In this document: positions 8,177-17,479 of the stretch, one piece after another
Layout of the letters: each line of letters starts with the position of its first letter
Numbering within the stretch: the stretch's first letter is position 1
Source of the DNA: Paraburkholderia sp. PGU19
GTDB lineage: Bacteria > Pseudomonadota > Gammaproteobacteria > Burkholderiales > Burkholderiaceae
Length of the DNA stretch: 64,000 nt
Direction: 5' to 3'
Assembly: GCF_013426915.1 (NCBI RefSeq)
Contig: NZ_AP023182.1
Location: 496,001-560,000, forward strand
The notes under the pieces: generated by a model
Databases searched by the model: none
What the model saw: only the letters and a program-made list of their open reading frames with translations
What the model was told of the DNA's origin: nothing
Program-made: the position numbers and the translations under genes

Positions 8177-9397
8177 TTACTCGGACCTGAAAGAGTCGAT
8201 CGCGCGCTCCAGGCGTGCCAACCCTTCGTCAAGACATTCGTACGGAATGTTGAGCGCCGGGGCGAATCGCAGGACGCTCGGACCCGCATTCAGAATCATG
8301 ACGCCGTGTTCGAGCGCGGCCGTCATGATGTCTTTCGAGCGTCCCTGATACACGTCGCTCAACTCCGCGCCGATCAGCAATCCCACGCCCCGAAGCTCGC
8401 GGAACACGCCGGTGCGGGAATTGAGCGAGCGCAGGCTCGCAAGGATGTGAGCGCTACGCTCGCGAACACCGTCGAGAACTTGCGGGGTGTTGATGAGTTC
8501 GACAACTCGGTCCGCAACGGCGGTGGCCAACGGATTTCCGCCATACGTCGAGCCGTGCGTTCCAACGGAGAAGTGTTTGCCGATGTCCGTGGTGGTGAGC
8601 ACCGCGCCGATCGGGAAACCGTTTCCAAGGGCTTTGGCTGTCGTGAGGATATCCGGCGTCACACCGACGTCCATGTACGCGAAGAGCGAACCGGTGCGAC
8701 CGACGCCTGTCTGCACTTCGTCGAAGATGAGAAGCGCGTTGTGCCTGGTGCAGGCATCGCGCAGGCATCGCAGGAAGTCGGCCGTTGCCGGAATAACGCC
8801 ACCTTCGCCCTGGACCGGCTCCACGATCACCGCGCAGGTCTGATCGTCAATGGCAGCCAGCGCTGCGTCGATATCGTTGAATCGGATATGCGAGATGTCG
8901 CCCGGTAGCGGGCCGAATCCGTCCGAGTATTTCTGCTGGCCGCCGACGCTGACGGTAAATAGCGTGCGCCCGTGGAAAGATTGCTCGAAGGAAATAATCC
9001 TGGTCTTGCTCGCCTCCGTTCCAAACCGGTCGATCGCCACGCGTCGGGCAAGCTTGAGCGCAGCCTCGTTTGCTTCTGCACCGGAATTCGCGAAAAAGGC
9101 GTTCTCCGCGAAGGTCGCCTCGGTCAGACGCAATGCAAGTTTGAGTGCGGGGATGTTCGTGAAGACGTTACTCACATGCCATAGCTGTTCAGCCTGTCTG
9201 GTGAGCGTTTCGACCAGCGCGGGATGCGCATGACCGAGAGCGCAAACGGCGATGCCGCTCGTCAGGTCCACGTAGTCCCGGCCCTCTTCGTCCCAGACGC
9301 GAGAGCCTTGCGCCCGCACGGGTATCACCCGTGCGGGCGCATAGACGGGGGCCATAACAGTATCGAACGTGTTGCGTGATGGATGTGGTGTGGTCAC
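8177..9397 (-). CDS. class III aminotransferase, acetylornithine transaminase-like
   Basis: About 406 residues. It is a PLP enzyme of the ArgD/AstC/GabT group: [15 protein letters not shown] binds the PLP phosphate, [13 protein letters not shown] carries the PLP-ring Asp, and the Schiff-base Lys sits in [15 protein letters not shown]. The C-terminal [17 protein letters not shown] is typical of ArgD. I chose GTG 9397 because it gives the usual short N-terminus before the [18 protein letters not shown] motif; the longer frame starts with TTG. It is convergent with the operon to its left and not near arginine genes, so it may be a second copy serving amino acid or polyamine breakdown. Confidence 0.85.
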   Translation of the reverse strand: MTTPHPSRNTFDTVMAPVYAPARVIPVRAQGSRVWDEEGRDYVDLTSGIAVCALGHAHPALVETLTRQAEQLWHVSNVFTNIPALKLALRLTEATFAENAFFANSGAEANEAALKLARRVAIDRFGTEASKTRIISFEQSFHGRTLFTVSVGGQQKYSDGFGPLPGDISHIRFNDIDAALAAIDDQTCAVIVEPVQGEGGVIPATADFLRCLRDACTRHNALLIFDEVQTGVGRTGSLFAYMDVGVTPDILTTAKALGNGFPIGAVLTTTDIGKHFSVGTHGSTYGGNPLATAVADRVVELINTPQVLDGVRERSAHILASLRSLNSRTGVFRELRGVGLLIGAELSDVYQGRSKDIMTAALEHGVMILNAGPSVLRFAPALNIPYECLDEGLARLERAIDSFRSE

Positions 9398-9829
9398 TGG
9401 AGGGCTTCGCTGCAACTGGATAGAGGAGTCGCGGAACAAGGGAGGCGTCGCTGGGGAGGCGGCTGACCCAGGAGTCCGACTGGTGTAGCAGGAGTGTGCC
9501 GGTACCAGGTCTGCTTGTGGCTAACTCAAAGTTGGAAACTTGTTCGAAAAAACCGAACGCAGTGTGAGGCGTCATGCGGTCTTTACGCGGGAGAGAGCAA
9601 GCCCCGAATGGCTGCGTTATTCGACCCTTGCGGCTAAACGCGCGAGTGCGGACCTTGTTCCCTGCCGCCCCACTTTTGATCGCCAATGGCAATACTAACG
9701 TGGCTTTCGAGGGCCACCGACTTTTGGCCAATATGCACTGCATTTCCGTCAACACGAGCTGAAAGAATGTCGTTGCTCGCGGCAGTAGTCGATGATTCCG
9801 ACCAGTCGTAACGTGAGTGACGAGGATAT
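9398..9829. other. intergenic region between divergent genes
   Basis: 432 bases separating the aminotransferase (minus) from frmA (plus). Its second half is the likely frmA promoter region. Short inverted repeats are present (for example AAGTT-N3-AACTT near 9531). No gene recognised. No FrmR-type repressor gene is adjacent. Confidence 0.5.
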
Positions 9830-10936
9830 ATGAAGACGAAAGCGGCAATCGCATGGAAGGCAGGGGCACCGTTGACGATCGAAGAAGTCGACCTCGAAGG
9901 TCCGCGCGCGGGTGAAGTGCTGATCGAAGTGAAGGCAACGGGCATCTGCCACACCGACTACTACACGTTGTCGGGCGCCGATCCGGAAGGCATCTTCCCG
10001 GCGATCCTTGGCCATGAAGGCGCGGGCGTCGTCGTCGATACCGGTCCGGGCGTCGGCGCGCTGAAGAAGGGCGATCACGTGATTCCGCTCTACACGCCCG
10101 AGTGCCGCCAATGCAAGTTCTGTCTGTCGCGCAAGACGAACCTGTGTCAGGCGATCCGCTCGACGCAAGGCAAGGGTCTGATGCCCGATGCGACGTCGCG
10201 CTTCTCGCTCGACGGCAAGCCTTTGTTCCACTACATGGGCACGTCCACGTTCTCGAACTACATCGTCGTGCCGGAGATCGCGGTGGCGAAGATCCGCGAA
10301 GACGCACCGTTCGACAAGGTCTGCTACATCGGCTGCGGTGTGACGACAGGTGTCGGCGCTGTCGTCTATTCGGCCAAGGTCGAGGCGGGCGCGAATGTCG
10401 TCGTGTTCGGTCTGGGCGGCATCGGGCTGAATGTGATCCAGGGCGCCAAAATGGTCGGTGCTGACAAGATCATCGGTGTCGATATCAATCCGGGCCGCGT
10501 CGAACTCGCGAAGAAGTTCGGCATGACGCACTTCATCAACCCGAAGGAAGTCGAGAACGTCGTCGATCACATCGTGCAGCTGACGGATGGCGGCGCGGAC
10601 TATTCGTTCGAATGCGTCGGTAATACGACGCTGATGCGCCAGGCGCTCGAATGTACGCACAAGGGCTGGGGCCAGTCGTTCATCATCGGCGTGGCGGCGG
10701 CGGGCGAGGAAATCAGCACGCGGCCGTTCCAGCTGGTCACGGGGCGTCAATGGAAGGGCTCGGCGTTCGGCGGCGCGCGCGGCCGCACCGATGTGCCGAA
10801 GATCGTCGACTGGTACATGGAAGGCAAGATCAACATCGACGATCTGATCACGCACCACCTGAAGCTCGACCAGATCAACGAAGGCTTCGATCTGATGAAG
10901 AAGGGCGAGTCGATCCGCTCGGTCGTCATCTACTAA
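9830..10936 (+). CDS. frmA: S-(hydroxymethyl)glutathione dehydrogenase (class III alcohol dehydrogenase)
   Basis: 368 residues. It oxidises S-hydroxymethylglutathione, formed from formaldehyde and glutathione, to S-formylglutathione with NAD. The catalytic-zinc motif GICHTDYYT lies near residue 40, GHEGAGVV follows, the structural-zinc cysteines lie in [15 protein letters not shown] (near 91-105), and the Rossmann motif GLGGIGLNV is near 194. Sequence across the whole length is highly typical of class III enzymes. The S-formylglutathione hydrolase gene begins 12 bp downstream, giving the standard two-gene formaldehyde detoxification operon. Confidence 0.97.
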   Translation: MKTKAAIAWKAGAPLTIEEVDLEGPRAGEVLIEVKATGICHTDYYTLSGADPEGIFPAILGHEGAGVVVDTGPGVGALKKGDHVIPLYTPECRQCKFCLSRKTNLCQAIRSTQGKGLMPDATSRFSLDGKPLFHYMGTSTFSNYIVVPEIAVAKIREDAPFDKVCYIGCGVTTGVGAVVYSAKVEAGANVVVFGLGGIGLNVIQGAKMVGADKIIGVDINPGRVELAKKFGMTHFINPKEVENVVDHIVQLTDGGADYSFECVGNTTLMRQALECTHKGWGQSFIIGVAAAGEEISTRPFQLVTGRQWKGSAFGGARGRTDVPKIVDWYMEGKINIDDLITHHLKLDQINEGFDLMKKGESIRSVVIY

Positions 10937-10948
10937 AGGAGTCGCGCG

Positions 10949-11806
10949 ATGCTCGAACTGATCGAATCGCATGCGTCGTTCGGCGGCACGCAGCGTATCT
11001 ACAGGCATGAGTCGAAGGCGATCGGTTTGCCGATGCGCTTTTCGGTCTTCATGCCTGAAGCGGCGTCGCAGAAGAAGGTGCCGGCGCTGTTCTATCTGGC
11101 CGGATTGACGAGCACCGAAGAGACGTTTCCGATCAAGTCAGGCGCGCAACGCTTCGCCGCACAACACGGCATCGCGCTGATCGCGCCGGACACAAGTCCT
11201 CGCGTCGCGAACGTGCCCGGTGAGACGGATGCGTGGGACTTCGGCGTCGGCGCGGGTTTCTATGTCGACGCAACGCAGGCGCCGTGGTCGACGCACTACC
11301 GTATGTACTCGTACGTGCGGGACGAACTGCGCGAGACGGTCATCAACGAGTTGCCTGTCGATGGCGGGCGGCTCGGCATCTTCGGCCACTCGATGGGCGG
11401 CCACGGCGCGTTGATGCTCGCGCTGCGTAATCCGGACATCTATCGGTCGGTATCGGCGTTCGCGCCGATTGCTGCGCCGATGCGCTGTCCGTGGGGCGAG
11501 AAGGCGTTCAGCGGCTATCTGGGCGCGGATCGCGAAGCGTGGAAGCAGTACGACGCGAGCGAACTCGTCGGCAAGGCGACGCGCAAGTTTGCGGAGGGGA
11601 TATTGGTCGATCAGGGTATGGCCGACCAGTTTCTGGCCCAGCAACTGAACCCTGACGTATTCGACGCCGCATGCAAGGCCGCCGGACAGCCGCTCACACT
11701 GCGCCGGCATGAAGGCTACGACCACGGCTATTTCTTCATCTCGACTTTGATCGAACACCACATCGAGCATCACGCCCGGATCTTAAGCAGCACCGGTCGA
11801 GCGTAG
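10949..11806 (+). CDS. fghA: S-formylglutathione hydrolase
   Basis: 285 residues, an alpha/beta hydrolase of the esterase D family. The nucleophile Ser148 lies in GHSMGGHGA, and the acid and histidine of the triad fall in the C-terminal LRRHEGYDHGYFFI region. It hydrolyses S-formylglutathione to formate and glutathione. It starts 12 bp after frmA with ribosome site AAAGGAG, so the two are co-transcribed and act in sequence in the cytoplasm. Confidence 0.96.
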   Translation: MLELIESHASFGGTQRIYRHESKAIGLPMRFSVFMPEAASQKKVPALFYLAGLTSTEETFPIKSGAQRFAAQHGIALIAPDTSPRVANVPGETDAWDFGVGAGFYVDATQAPWSTHYRMYSYVRDELRETVINELPVDGGRLGIFGHSMGGHGALMLALRNPDIYRSVSAFAPIAAPMRCPWGEKAFSGYLGADREAWKQYDASELVGKATRKFAEGILVDQGMADQFLAQQLNPDVFDAACKAAGQPLTLRRHEGYDHGYFFISTLIEHHIEHHARILSSTGRA

Positions 11807-11898
11807 CGGCGCAAATCAATCGGTATTTCCCGACCGGGGCGAGTGGCATCCAGACCGCCAACCCCGCGGATAAATTCACGTCCCTTTATGGAGGCTAT

Positions 11899-12282
11899 AT
11901 GACAGCTTTTACCCACGTTACTGTCGGCACCAACGACCTCGAGAAGGCCCGCGCCTTCTACGACAATATTCTCGGCAAGATTGGATTGCAGCGGCTTGCG
12001 GACCTCGGTGACAACGGGTCGATCTGGGGAAAAGATTCCCCGTCGTTTTTCGTCCTGAAGCCTGCAAATGGACAGCCAGCAACGGTGGGTAACGGTGTCA
12101 CAGTTTCGTTCGAGGCCCCCGACCGCGCGTCGATTCACTCCTTCTACGACTCAGCGCTGACAGAGGGCGCCGAAGACGAAGGGGCAGCAGGTCCCCGCGG
12201 TTGGGCACCCAATGCGTACGCAGCCTATGTACGTGATCTGGATGGAAACAAACTGGCTGTCTACTGCTTCAAACCGGAGTAA
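11899..12282 (+). CDS. VOC family (glyoxalase-like) protein
   Basis: 127 residues with the paired beta-alpha-beta-beta-beta modules of the vicinal-oxygen-chelate fold: FTHVTVGTNDLEKARAFYDNIL at the start (two windows) and YVRDLDGNKLAVYC at the end, carrying the likely metal ligands His and Glu/Asp. A good ribosome site (GGAGGC) precedes ATG 11899. It lies 92 bp after fghA and could detoxify a related aldehyde adduct, but small VOC proteins are functionally diverse and the substrate cannot be told. Confidence 0.82.
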   Translation: MTAFTHVTVGTNDLEKARAFYDNILGKIGLQRLADLGDNGSIWGKDSPSFFVLKPANGQPATVGNGVTVSFEAPDRASIHSFYDSALTEGAEDEGAAGPRGWAPNAYAAYVRDLDGNKLAVYCFKPE

Positions 12283-12400
12283 CGGGTCAAGCCAGGCGAA
12301 AGTAGGCTTGTATGACCTCCTGGCGATCTGAGCGGCCGTCATGGGCCGCTGCAGGTGTGTGGCGGCAACTGGAAAGTGCTGCCCCGTAATGAGATCTGTA

Positions 12401-13405
12401 TTAAACGAGACGTTCCTGCGCCTGATCGTGACCATGATCGACGCTAAAGCGTTCCCGGTATGCAAGCGGAGTGACGCCGAGCGCTTGCTGAAAAGCCTTT
12501 CTCATCGCTTCATATGTCTTGAAGCCACTCTTTGCGGCAACGGTTTTCGCTGGCAAGTTTCCCTCTTCCAGCATCCGTCGAGCCGCCTCGACTCGCGCGC
12601 GCGACAAAAAAGTCGTTGGTGTCGTGCCCGTTTCGCGTCTGAAACAGCGATTGAAGCTGCGTACGCTCATCGAGAGACGCTCTGCCATTTCCGACGGAGA
12701 AAGCTCATTTTGAATGTTGGAAAGAATCCAGTCCTGCACCTCCCTGATGCCGGGGTGATGCGTTGCCTGGCTGACGAGATGAGAGCTGAATTGTGACTGA
12801 CCGCCAGGGCGCTTTAGATAGACAACTAGGTCTCTGGCGACATCGAGCGCAACGTCCAGACCGAAATCCTCCTCAACGAGCGCGAGTGCAAGGTCGATTC
12901 CAGCGGTGACGCCGGCCGATGTCCAGATGCTGCCCTCCCGAATGAAGATGCAGTCGGCATCGACACGCACCGCGGGATATTTTTCTTTCAGTGCATCTGC
13001 TACGGCCCAATGCGTCGTGGCCCGTTTCCCATCCAGGAGCCCCGCGGCAGCAAGAAAGAATGCGCCGGAACATAGCGCGGCTGTCCGTGCCATCCGGCCT
13101 GCCGCGGCTTCAACCCACTGCACGATTTCAGGCGCGTTGCCGACCGCGTCCTCGATCTTCCAGGCGCCAACAATGATCGCGGTGTGCGGCAACGACACTG
13201 TGTTGAGACTCTTTGCGGACGTGAGCGATACACCCGTGTCGGACTTGATTTCGCCGCGACGTATCGAAGCGAGCTTGACATCGTAACGCCCCGACAGGCC
13301 GCGACGTTCCAGATGGATATTCGCGTAAGTGAAAACGCTCAGAGAACCGATTGCCTCAAGTGCCTTGAAGCCGTCGTAAATGACGATGTCAACTGTCAAA
13401 AGCAT
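12401..13405 (-). CDS. GlxA-type AraC family regulator with DJ-1/PfpI-like domain
   Basis: 334 residues. Residues 1-190 form a class I glutamine amidotransferase / DJ-1-like sensor domain with the nucleophile-elbow Cys112 in TAALCSGAFF. Residues 225-325 carry the double helix-turn-helix of AraC regulators (MAERLSMSVRSFNRCFRRE, then a second helix pair near KSGFKTYEAMRKAF). Such proteins regulate choline, glycine-betaine or amino acid breakdown and some sense metabolites through the N-domain. It is convergent with the VOC gene and tandem with the next LysR gene. The target is not obvious. Confidence 0.9.
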   Translation of the reverse strand: MLLTVDIVIYDGFKALEAIGSLSVFTYANIHLERRGLSGRYDVKLASIRRGEIKSDTGVSLTSAKSLNTVSLPHTAIIVGAWKIEDAVGNAPEIVQWVEAAAGRMARTAALCSGAFFLAAAGLLDGKRATTHWAVADALKEKYPAVRVDADCIFIREGSIWTSAGVTAGIDLALALVEEDFGLDVALDVARDLVVYLKRPGGQSQFSSHLVSQATHHPGIREVQDWILSNIQNELSPSEMAERLSMSVRSFNRCFRRETGTTPTTFLSRARVEAARRMLEEGNLPAKTVAAKSGFKTYEAMRKAFQQALGVTPLAYRERFSVDHGHDQAQERLV

Positions 13406-13482
13406 ACTTCCATCCTTCGCGCTTACCTGTCAAAACTCCGCACACGGGTGCGATCAGACGCTTACATCCAAAAACTGCTCGT

Positions 13483-14385
13483 CTATCCAATGAGACGCGC
13501 GGCAGTTCGGACCACCTCCTCGACGAACACATTGATCGCGGGGTGGTTGCGTTCACCGCGCCGAAACGCGACATAGATCTTTCGACGAACCTCCGGCCTC
13601 AGCTTGACCCATGCGACGCCGGCGGGCGGACGCACCAGCCTGAGCCCGGGGACAATCGACACGGAGCAGCCAGACGCCACCATCGCGCCGACCATTTCGA
13701 ATCCACGGCATTTGGCGTTGATCCGGGGTTCGTATCCGGCGCGGCGGCATAGATTGGTAATGAAGTCGCCGAACACGCTCGACGTTGAATCGATCGCCCA
13801 TGCTTCGTGCCTCAGGTCGGCCACGTTAAGCGACGGCTTCCTGCCTAGCGGATGATCCGCCGCGAGCGCCACCGACAGCACATCCTCAGCGAGCGGTACG
13901 ACCCCGACACTTTCCTGCTTGTCGCCGACGACGATCGACAGGTCGTCGATCAGGGCAATGTCCGCTCGCCAGGATCGCAGCGCCGCAAGCCCGTCGACCG
14001 GCTCAAGCTCTTCCAGGATGATGTCGAGGCGTGGAAACACCTGCTGCAATGCCTTGACGGTGTCGGGCAGCACCGCCGACGCGACCGACGGAAATGCGGC
14101 GACACGCAATTCGCCCGCGATTTCGCGGCGCAGCACGGCAAGTTCAGAGCGGGCTTCGTCGAGTACGACCATGACCCGTTCCGCGTAGCCGACTAGCGCC
14201 TGCCCTGCGGCAGTAAGCCGGACACCGCGTCCGACGCGTTCCGTCAGCTTGACGCCAGCTTCTTCCTCCAGCTGGGCGATTTGCTGCGATACAGCTGACG
14301 GCGTCAGGAACAGTGCCTCCGCAGCCGCCGCTATCGTGCCACACCTCGCCAGTTCGAGCAGCGCTCGAAGACGGCCAACTTCCAT
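13483..14385 (-). CDS. LysR family transcriptional regulator
   Basis: 300 residues from ATG 14385, chosen because GGGGG lies eight bases upstream; the longer frame has no such site. Residues 1-60 are the LysR helix-turn-helix (ELARCGTIAAAAEALFLTPSAVSQQIAQLEEE in two windows), then the effector domain. It is divergent from the SHMT-like / serine dehydratase / ABC transporter run at 14611 and is the likely activator of that run, with the effector being serine or a related compound by inference. Confidence 0.9.
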   Translation of the reverse strand: MEVGRLRALLELARCGTIAAAAEALFLTPSAVSQQIAQLEEEAGVKLTERVGRGVRLTAAGQALVGYAERVMVVLDEARSELAVLRREIAGELRVAAFPSVASAVLPDTVKALQQVFPRLDIILEELEPVDGLAALRSWRADIALIDDLSIVVGDKQESVGVVPLAEDVLSVALAADHPLGRKPSLNVADLRHEAWAIDSTSSVFGDFITNLCRRAGYEPRINAKCRGFEMVGAMVASGCSVSIVPGLRLVRPPAGVAWVKLRPEVRRKIYVAFRRGERNHPAINVFVEEVVRTAARLIG

Positions 14386-14406
14386 GGTGTTTACCCCCTG
14401 GCGGAA

Positions 14407-14430
14407 AGCGATCAATTCAACAGAATCGCT
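14407..14430. promoter_or_regulatory. candidate LysR-type binding site
   Basis: Inverted repeat AGCGAT-N12-ATCGCT about 22 bp upstream of the LysR start, in the 225-bp divergent promoter region. An AT-rich stretch (14430-14480) with TACGTAC follows and would suit the promoters. The assignment is inferred from position. Confidence 0.4.
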
Positions 14431-14610
14431 AATGTATTACACAAAAAAAGATAAGTATACGTACGCATATTCACCGCCTACGATGGGTTCCATTGCAGCG
14501 AACGTGAGCACAAAACCGGATCGACGGTACATCCGCACGCTCGCGCTGCTGCCGCAAGAACCGGTCAGTTGAACCGCCGCCCATAGAGACATATCGATAA
14601 GGACTTCATC

Positions 14611-15927
14611 ATGCTGGACGCTCGCCCCTGGGTTCCGCGCGATCCCGAGAACTACATCCAGTCGCTGGTGAGACGCTTTGCCTCCCAGAACCCCGATCAG
14701 AACGAGAGGGATCTGCTCGCATTCGTCGAAGAAAATCGCGTGATCCACGAGCGCGACTGCTTCAACCTCAACCCGGCGACCAATGCCATTAACCCGAAGG
14801 CAGAAGCATTGCTCGCGGCGGGCGTCGGTTCGCGCCCGTCGTTGGGTTACCCCGGCGACAAGTACGAAATGGGCCTGGAGGGTGTCGAGAAGATCGAAGT
14901 GCTCGCCGCGGAACTCGTAGCCCAGGTATTTGGCGCCCGCTATGCCGAGATCCGTGTTGCGTCAGGTGCGCTGGCGAATCTCTATGCGTATGTTGCAGCG
15001 GCAAAACCGGGCGATACGGTATTCGTGCCGCCTGCCACAGTCGGTGGCCACTTCAGTCACCACGCCAACGGTGCCGCCGGAATGTACGGCGTCAAGCCAT
15101 ATCTGATGGCACTCGATGCGAAGCGTTATACGGTGGATCTCAACGTGTTGCGCGAGGACGCGCTGCGGTTGCGCCCTAAGGTCATCACGCTGGGCCAGAG
15201 CCTTAACCTTTTTCCTCATCCGGTCGAAGAGGTGCGCGCGATTGCGGACGAAGTCGGCGCGGTGCTGCTCTATGACGCTGCGCACCTGTGCGGTCTGATC
15301 GCGGGGCACGCCTGGCAGCAGCCGCTCACGCAGGGTGCACATCTCATGACCATGAGCACCTACAAGAGCCTTGCTGGCACGGCGGGCGGATTGATCGTGA
15401 CCAACGACGCGGAGATGGCGCACAAGCTCGACGCCATCGCCTATCCTGGCATGACAGCCAATTTCGACGCAGGCAAATCGGCGTCGATCGCGATGACAAT
15501 GCTCGACTGGCAAGAGTTCGGTCGCTCCTATGCGGCCGAGATGGTGAAGAGCGCGAAGGCGCTTGCCACCGCACTTCTGGAAGAAGGTCTCCCCGTCTTT
15601 GCCCGTGACCGCGGCATGACGACGTCGCACCAGCTAGCGATCGAGGCGCACGAGTTCGGCGGAGGCCAAACGATGGCGAAGCTTCTCAGAAGGGCCAACA
15701 TTCTCGCGTGTGGCATCGGTTTGCCGTTGCCGGAGATCGACGGTGACGTCAACGGCCTGCGCATGGGCACGCCGGAACTCGTGCGCTGGGGCATGCTCTC
15801 CGACGACATGCCGCGGCTCGCTGGCTTCATCGCTGACGTCCTGCTGCGCCGGAAGTCTCCTGAAGAGGTGGCACCCGCCGTGAGCGAGTATCGCCGGCAG
15901 TTCTCTCAACTGCACTATCTGCGTTGA
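14611..15927 (+). CDS. divergent serine hydroxymethyltransferase-like PLP enzyme
   Basis: 438 residues, fold-type I PLP enzyme of the SHMT family. Recognisable are GYPGDKYEMG (cf. the SHMT GYPG..Y motif), the PLP Asp/His in DAAHLCGL (D222, H225), and the Schiff-base Lys252 in STYKSLAGTAGG. The segment where normal SHMT has the catalytic Glu of IASENY reads LNPATNAIN, so that Glu appears missing. It is therefore likely not the housekeeping glyA product but an aldolase, transaldolase or alpha-substituted-serine enzyme. It begins a run with an L-serine dehydratase 15 bp downstream and an amino acid ABC transporter, so its product may be serine or its substrate a beta-hydroxy amino acid. Confidence 0.8.
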   Translation: MLDARPWVPRDPENYIQSLVRRFASQNPDQNERDLLAFVEENRVIHERDCFNLNPATNAINPKAEALLAAGVGSRPSLGYPGDKYEMGLEGVEKIEVLAAELVAQVFGARYAEIRVASGALANLYAYVAAAKPGDTVFVPPATVGGHFSHHANGAAGMYGVKPYLMALDAKRYTVDLNVLREDALRLRPKVITLGQSLNLFPHPVEEVRAIADEVGAVLLYDAAHLCGLIAGHAWQQPLTQGAHLMTMSTYKSLAGTAGGLIVTNDAEMAHKLDAIAYPGMTANFDAGKSASIAMTMLDWQEFGRSYAAEMVKSAKALATALLEEGLPVFARDRGMTTSHQLAIEAHEFGGGQTMAKLLRRANILACGIGLPLPEIDGDVNGLRMGTPELVRWGMLSDDMPRLAGFIADVLLRRKSPEEVAPAVSEYRRQFSQLHYLR

Positions 15928-15942
15928 ACCGGGAACAGGAAA

Positions 15943-17327
15943 ATGGCCGTCAGTGTTTTCGACCTGTTCAAGATCGGCATCGGACCATCGAGTTCGCACA
16001 CGGTGGGTCCGATGAGAGCCGCGCGCGCCTTCGTGGACTCGCTTGCGCATTCCGGTCTGCTGGAGCGAGTGGCGCGCATTCACGCGAAACTATATGGGTC
16101 ACTTGGTGCCACGGGGAAAGGGCACGGCAGCGACAAGGCGGTCCTGCTGGGGCTCAGTGGCTACGAGCCGGACACCGTCGACGTCGACCGGATACCTTCG
16201 ATTCTGGAAGAGATTCGCGCGAGCCGTCGTTTGCAGCTAAGCGATTCGCGCGCAATCAACTTCGTGGAGCAGAGCGACGTGCAGTTCTTTCGGGAAGCGC
16301 TGCCACGTCATGCCAATGGAATGCACTTCGCAGCCTTCGATCGGGGGGGCGAGATGCTCCGGGAAGCGACGTGGTACTCCGTGGGTGGCGGCTTCATTGT
16401 CCGTGACGAGGTTGCGGCGGATGGCGCACAGCATAGGAAGATCGCACCTGATGCGACAGTACTGCCTTTCCCATTCCGCTCATGCGCCGAACTGCTGGAA
16501 CTGACAAGGCGTCATGACACAACGATCGCAGATCTGATTCGCCTGAACGAGCTCCACTGGCGAACCGACGCAGAGATCGACGCCGGATTGCTCGAGATCT
16601 GGGACGTCATGCAAGGGTGCGTGGCCCGAGGGTGCCGTACTGAAGGGGTGCTCCCGGGCCCTTTCAAGGTGAAGCGTCGTGCTGCCGCGCTGGCACGCTC
16701 GCTAGGCACCTTCGAAGCGAGCCCTGCCGATCCACTGCGCATGCTGGATTGGGTCACGCTCTTTGCGCTTGCGGTCAATGAAGAGAATGCCGCGGGCGGG
16801 CGTGTGGTGACAGCGCCGACCAATGGTGCAGCTGGGATCATTCCCGCCGTGCTGCACTACTATTTTCGCGCGGTTCCTGGCGCCAGTGAACGTGGCGTGA
16901 TCGACTTCCTCCTTACGGCTGCTGCCATCGGCATGCTGTACAAGGAGAACGCGTCGATCAGCGGGCCGAAGTCGGCTGTCAGGGAGAGGTCGGCGTGGCC
17001 TGCTCGATGGCTGCGGGCGCATTGTGCGCAGTGCTTGGCGGGCAGCCCGAACAGGTCGAGAACGCCGCCGAGATCGGGATGGAGCATCATCTTGGCCTGA
17101 CGTGCGATCCCGTCGGTGGACTCGTGCAGATACCCTGCATCGAGCGCAATGCGGTTGCGTCGGTCACGGCGATCAACGCTGCGCGCATGGCGCTGCAGGG
17201 CGATGGCACGCACTACGTGAGCCTCGACAAGGTAATCAAGACAATGCGGGAAACGGGCGCCGACATGCTGACGAAGTACAAGGAGACGGCCAGAGGCGGT
17301 CTCGCGGTGAATATCGTCGAGTGTTGA
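15943..17327 (+). pseudogene. sdaA: L-serine dehydratase, frameshifted
   Basis: A single-chain iron-sulfur L-serine ammonia-lyase (serine to pyruvate and ammonia). The first frame from 15943 gives the N-terminal domain (GPSSSHTVGPMRAA) and the start of the catalytic domain up to NASISG. At 16963-16965 one base is missing in a G run. Adding one G restores a continuous frame through [13 protein letters not shown] to the end at 17327, about 461 residues, the normal length. The three cysteines expected to hold the 4Fe-4S cluster (in [10 protein letters not shown] and the CDPVGG / IPCIERN region) all lie after the shift, so the gene as written is inactive. It follows the SHMT-like gene by 15 bp. 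A sequencing error is possible. Confidence 0.85.
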
Positions 17328-17479
17328 CGTGACGCGGACGGGCAACGGCGCACGGCATGAAACTGGCGTGTGACGTGTCGTACCATCCGCATTCGGTCAG
17401 GTATCCGTGTCATGAATATGATTCGGATGCCGAAATATAAATATGTTGCGAGACATTTATTGAAGGTTGGAGAACGGCA

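Noticed and set aside
14386..14610. Glycine riboswitch before the SHMT-like/serine dehydratase genes
   Set aside because: Looked for paired glycine aptamer hallmarks and a following terminator or anti-SD stem; none could be drawn convincingly in 225 bases shared with a divergent promoter.
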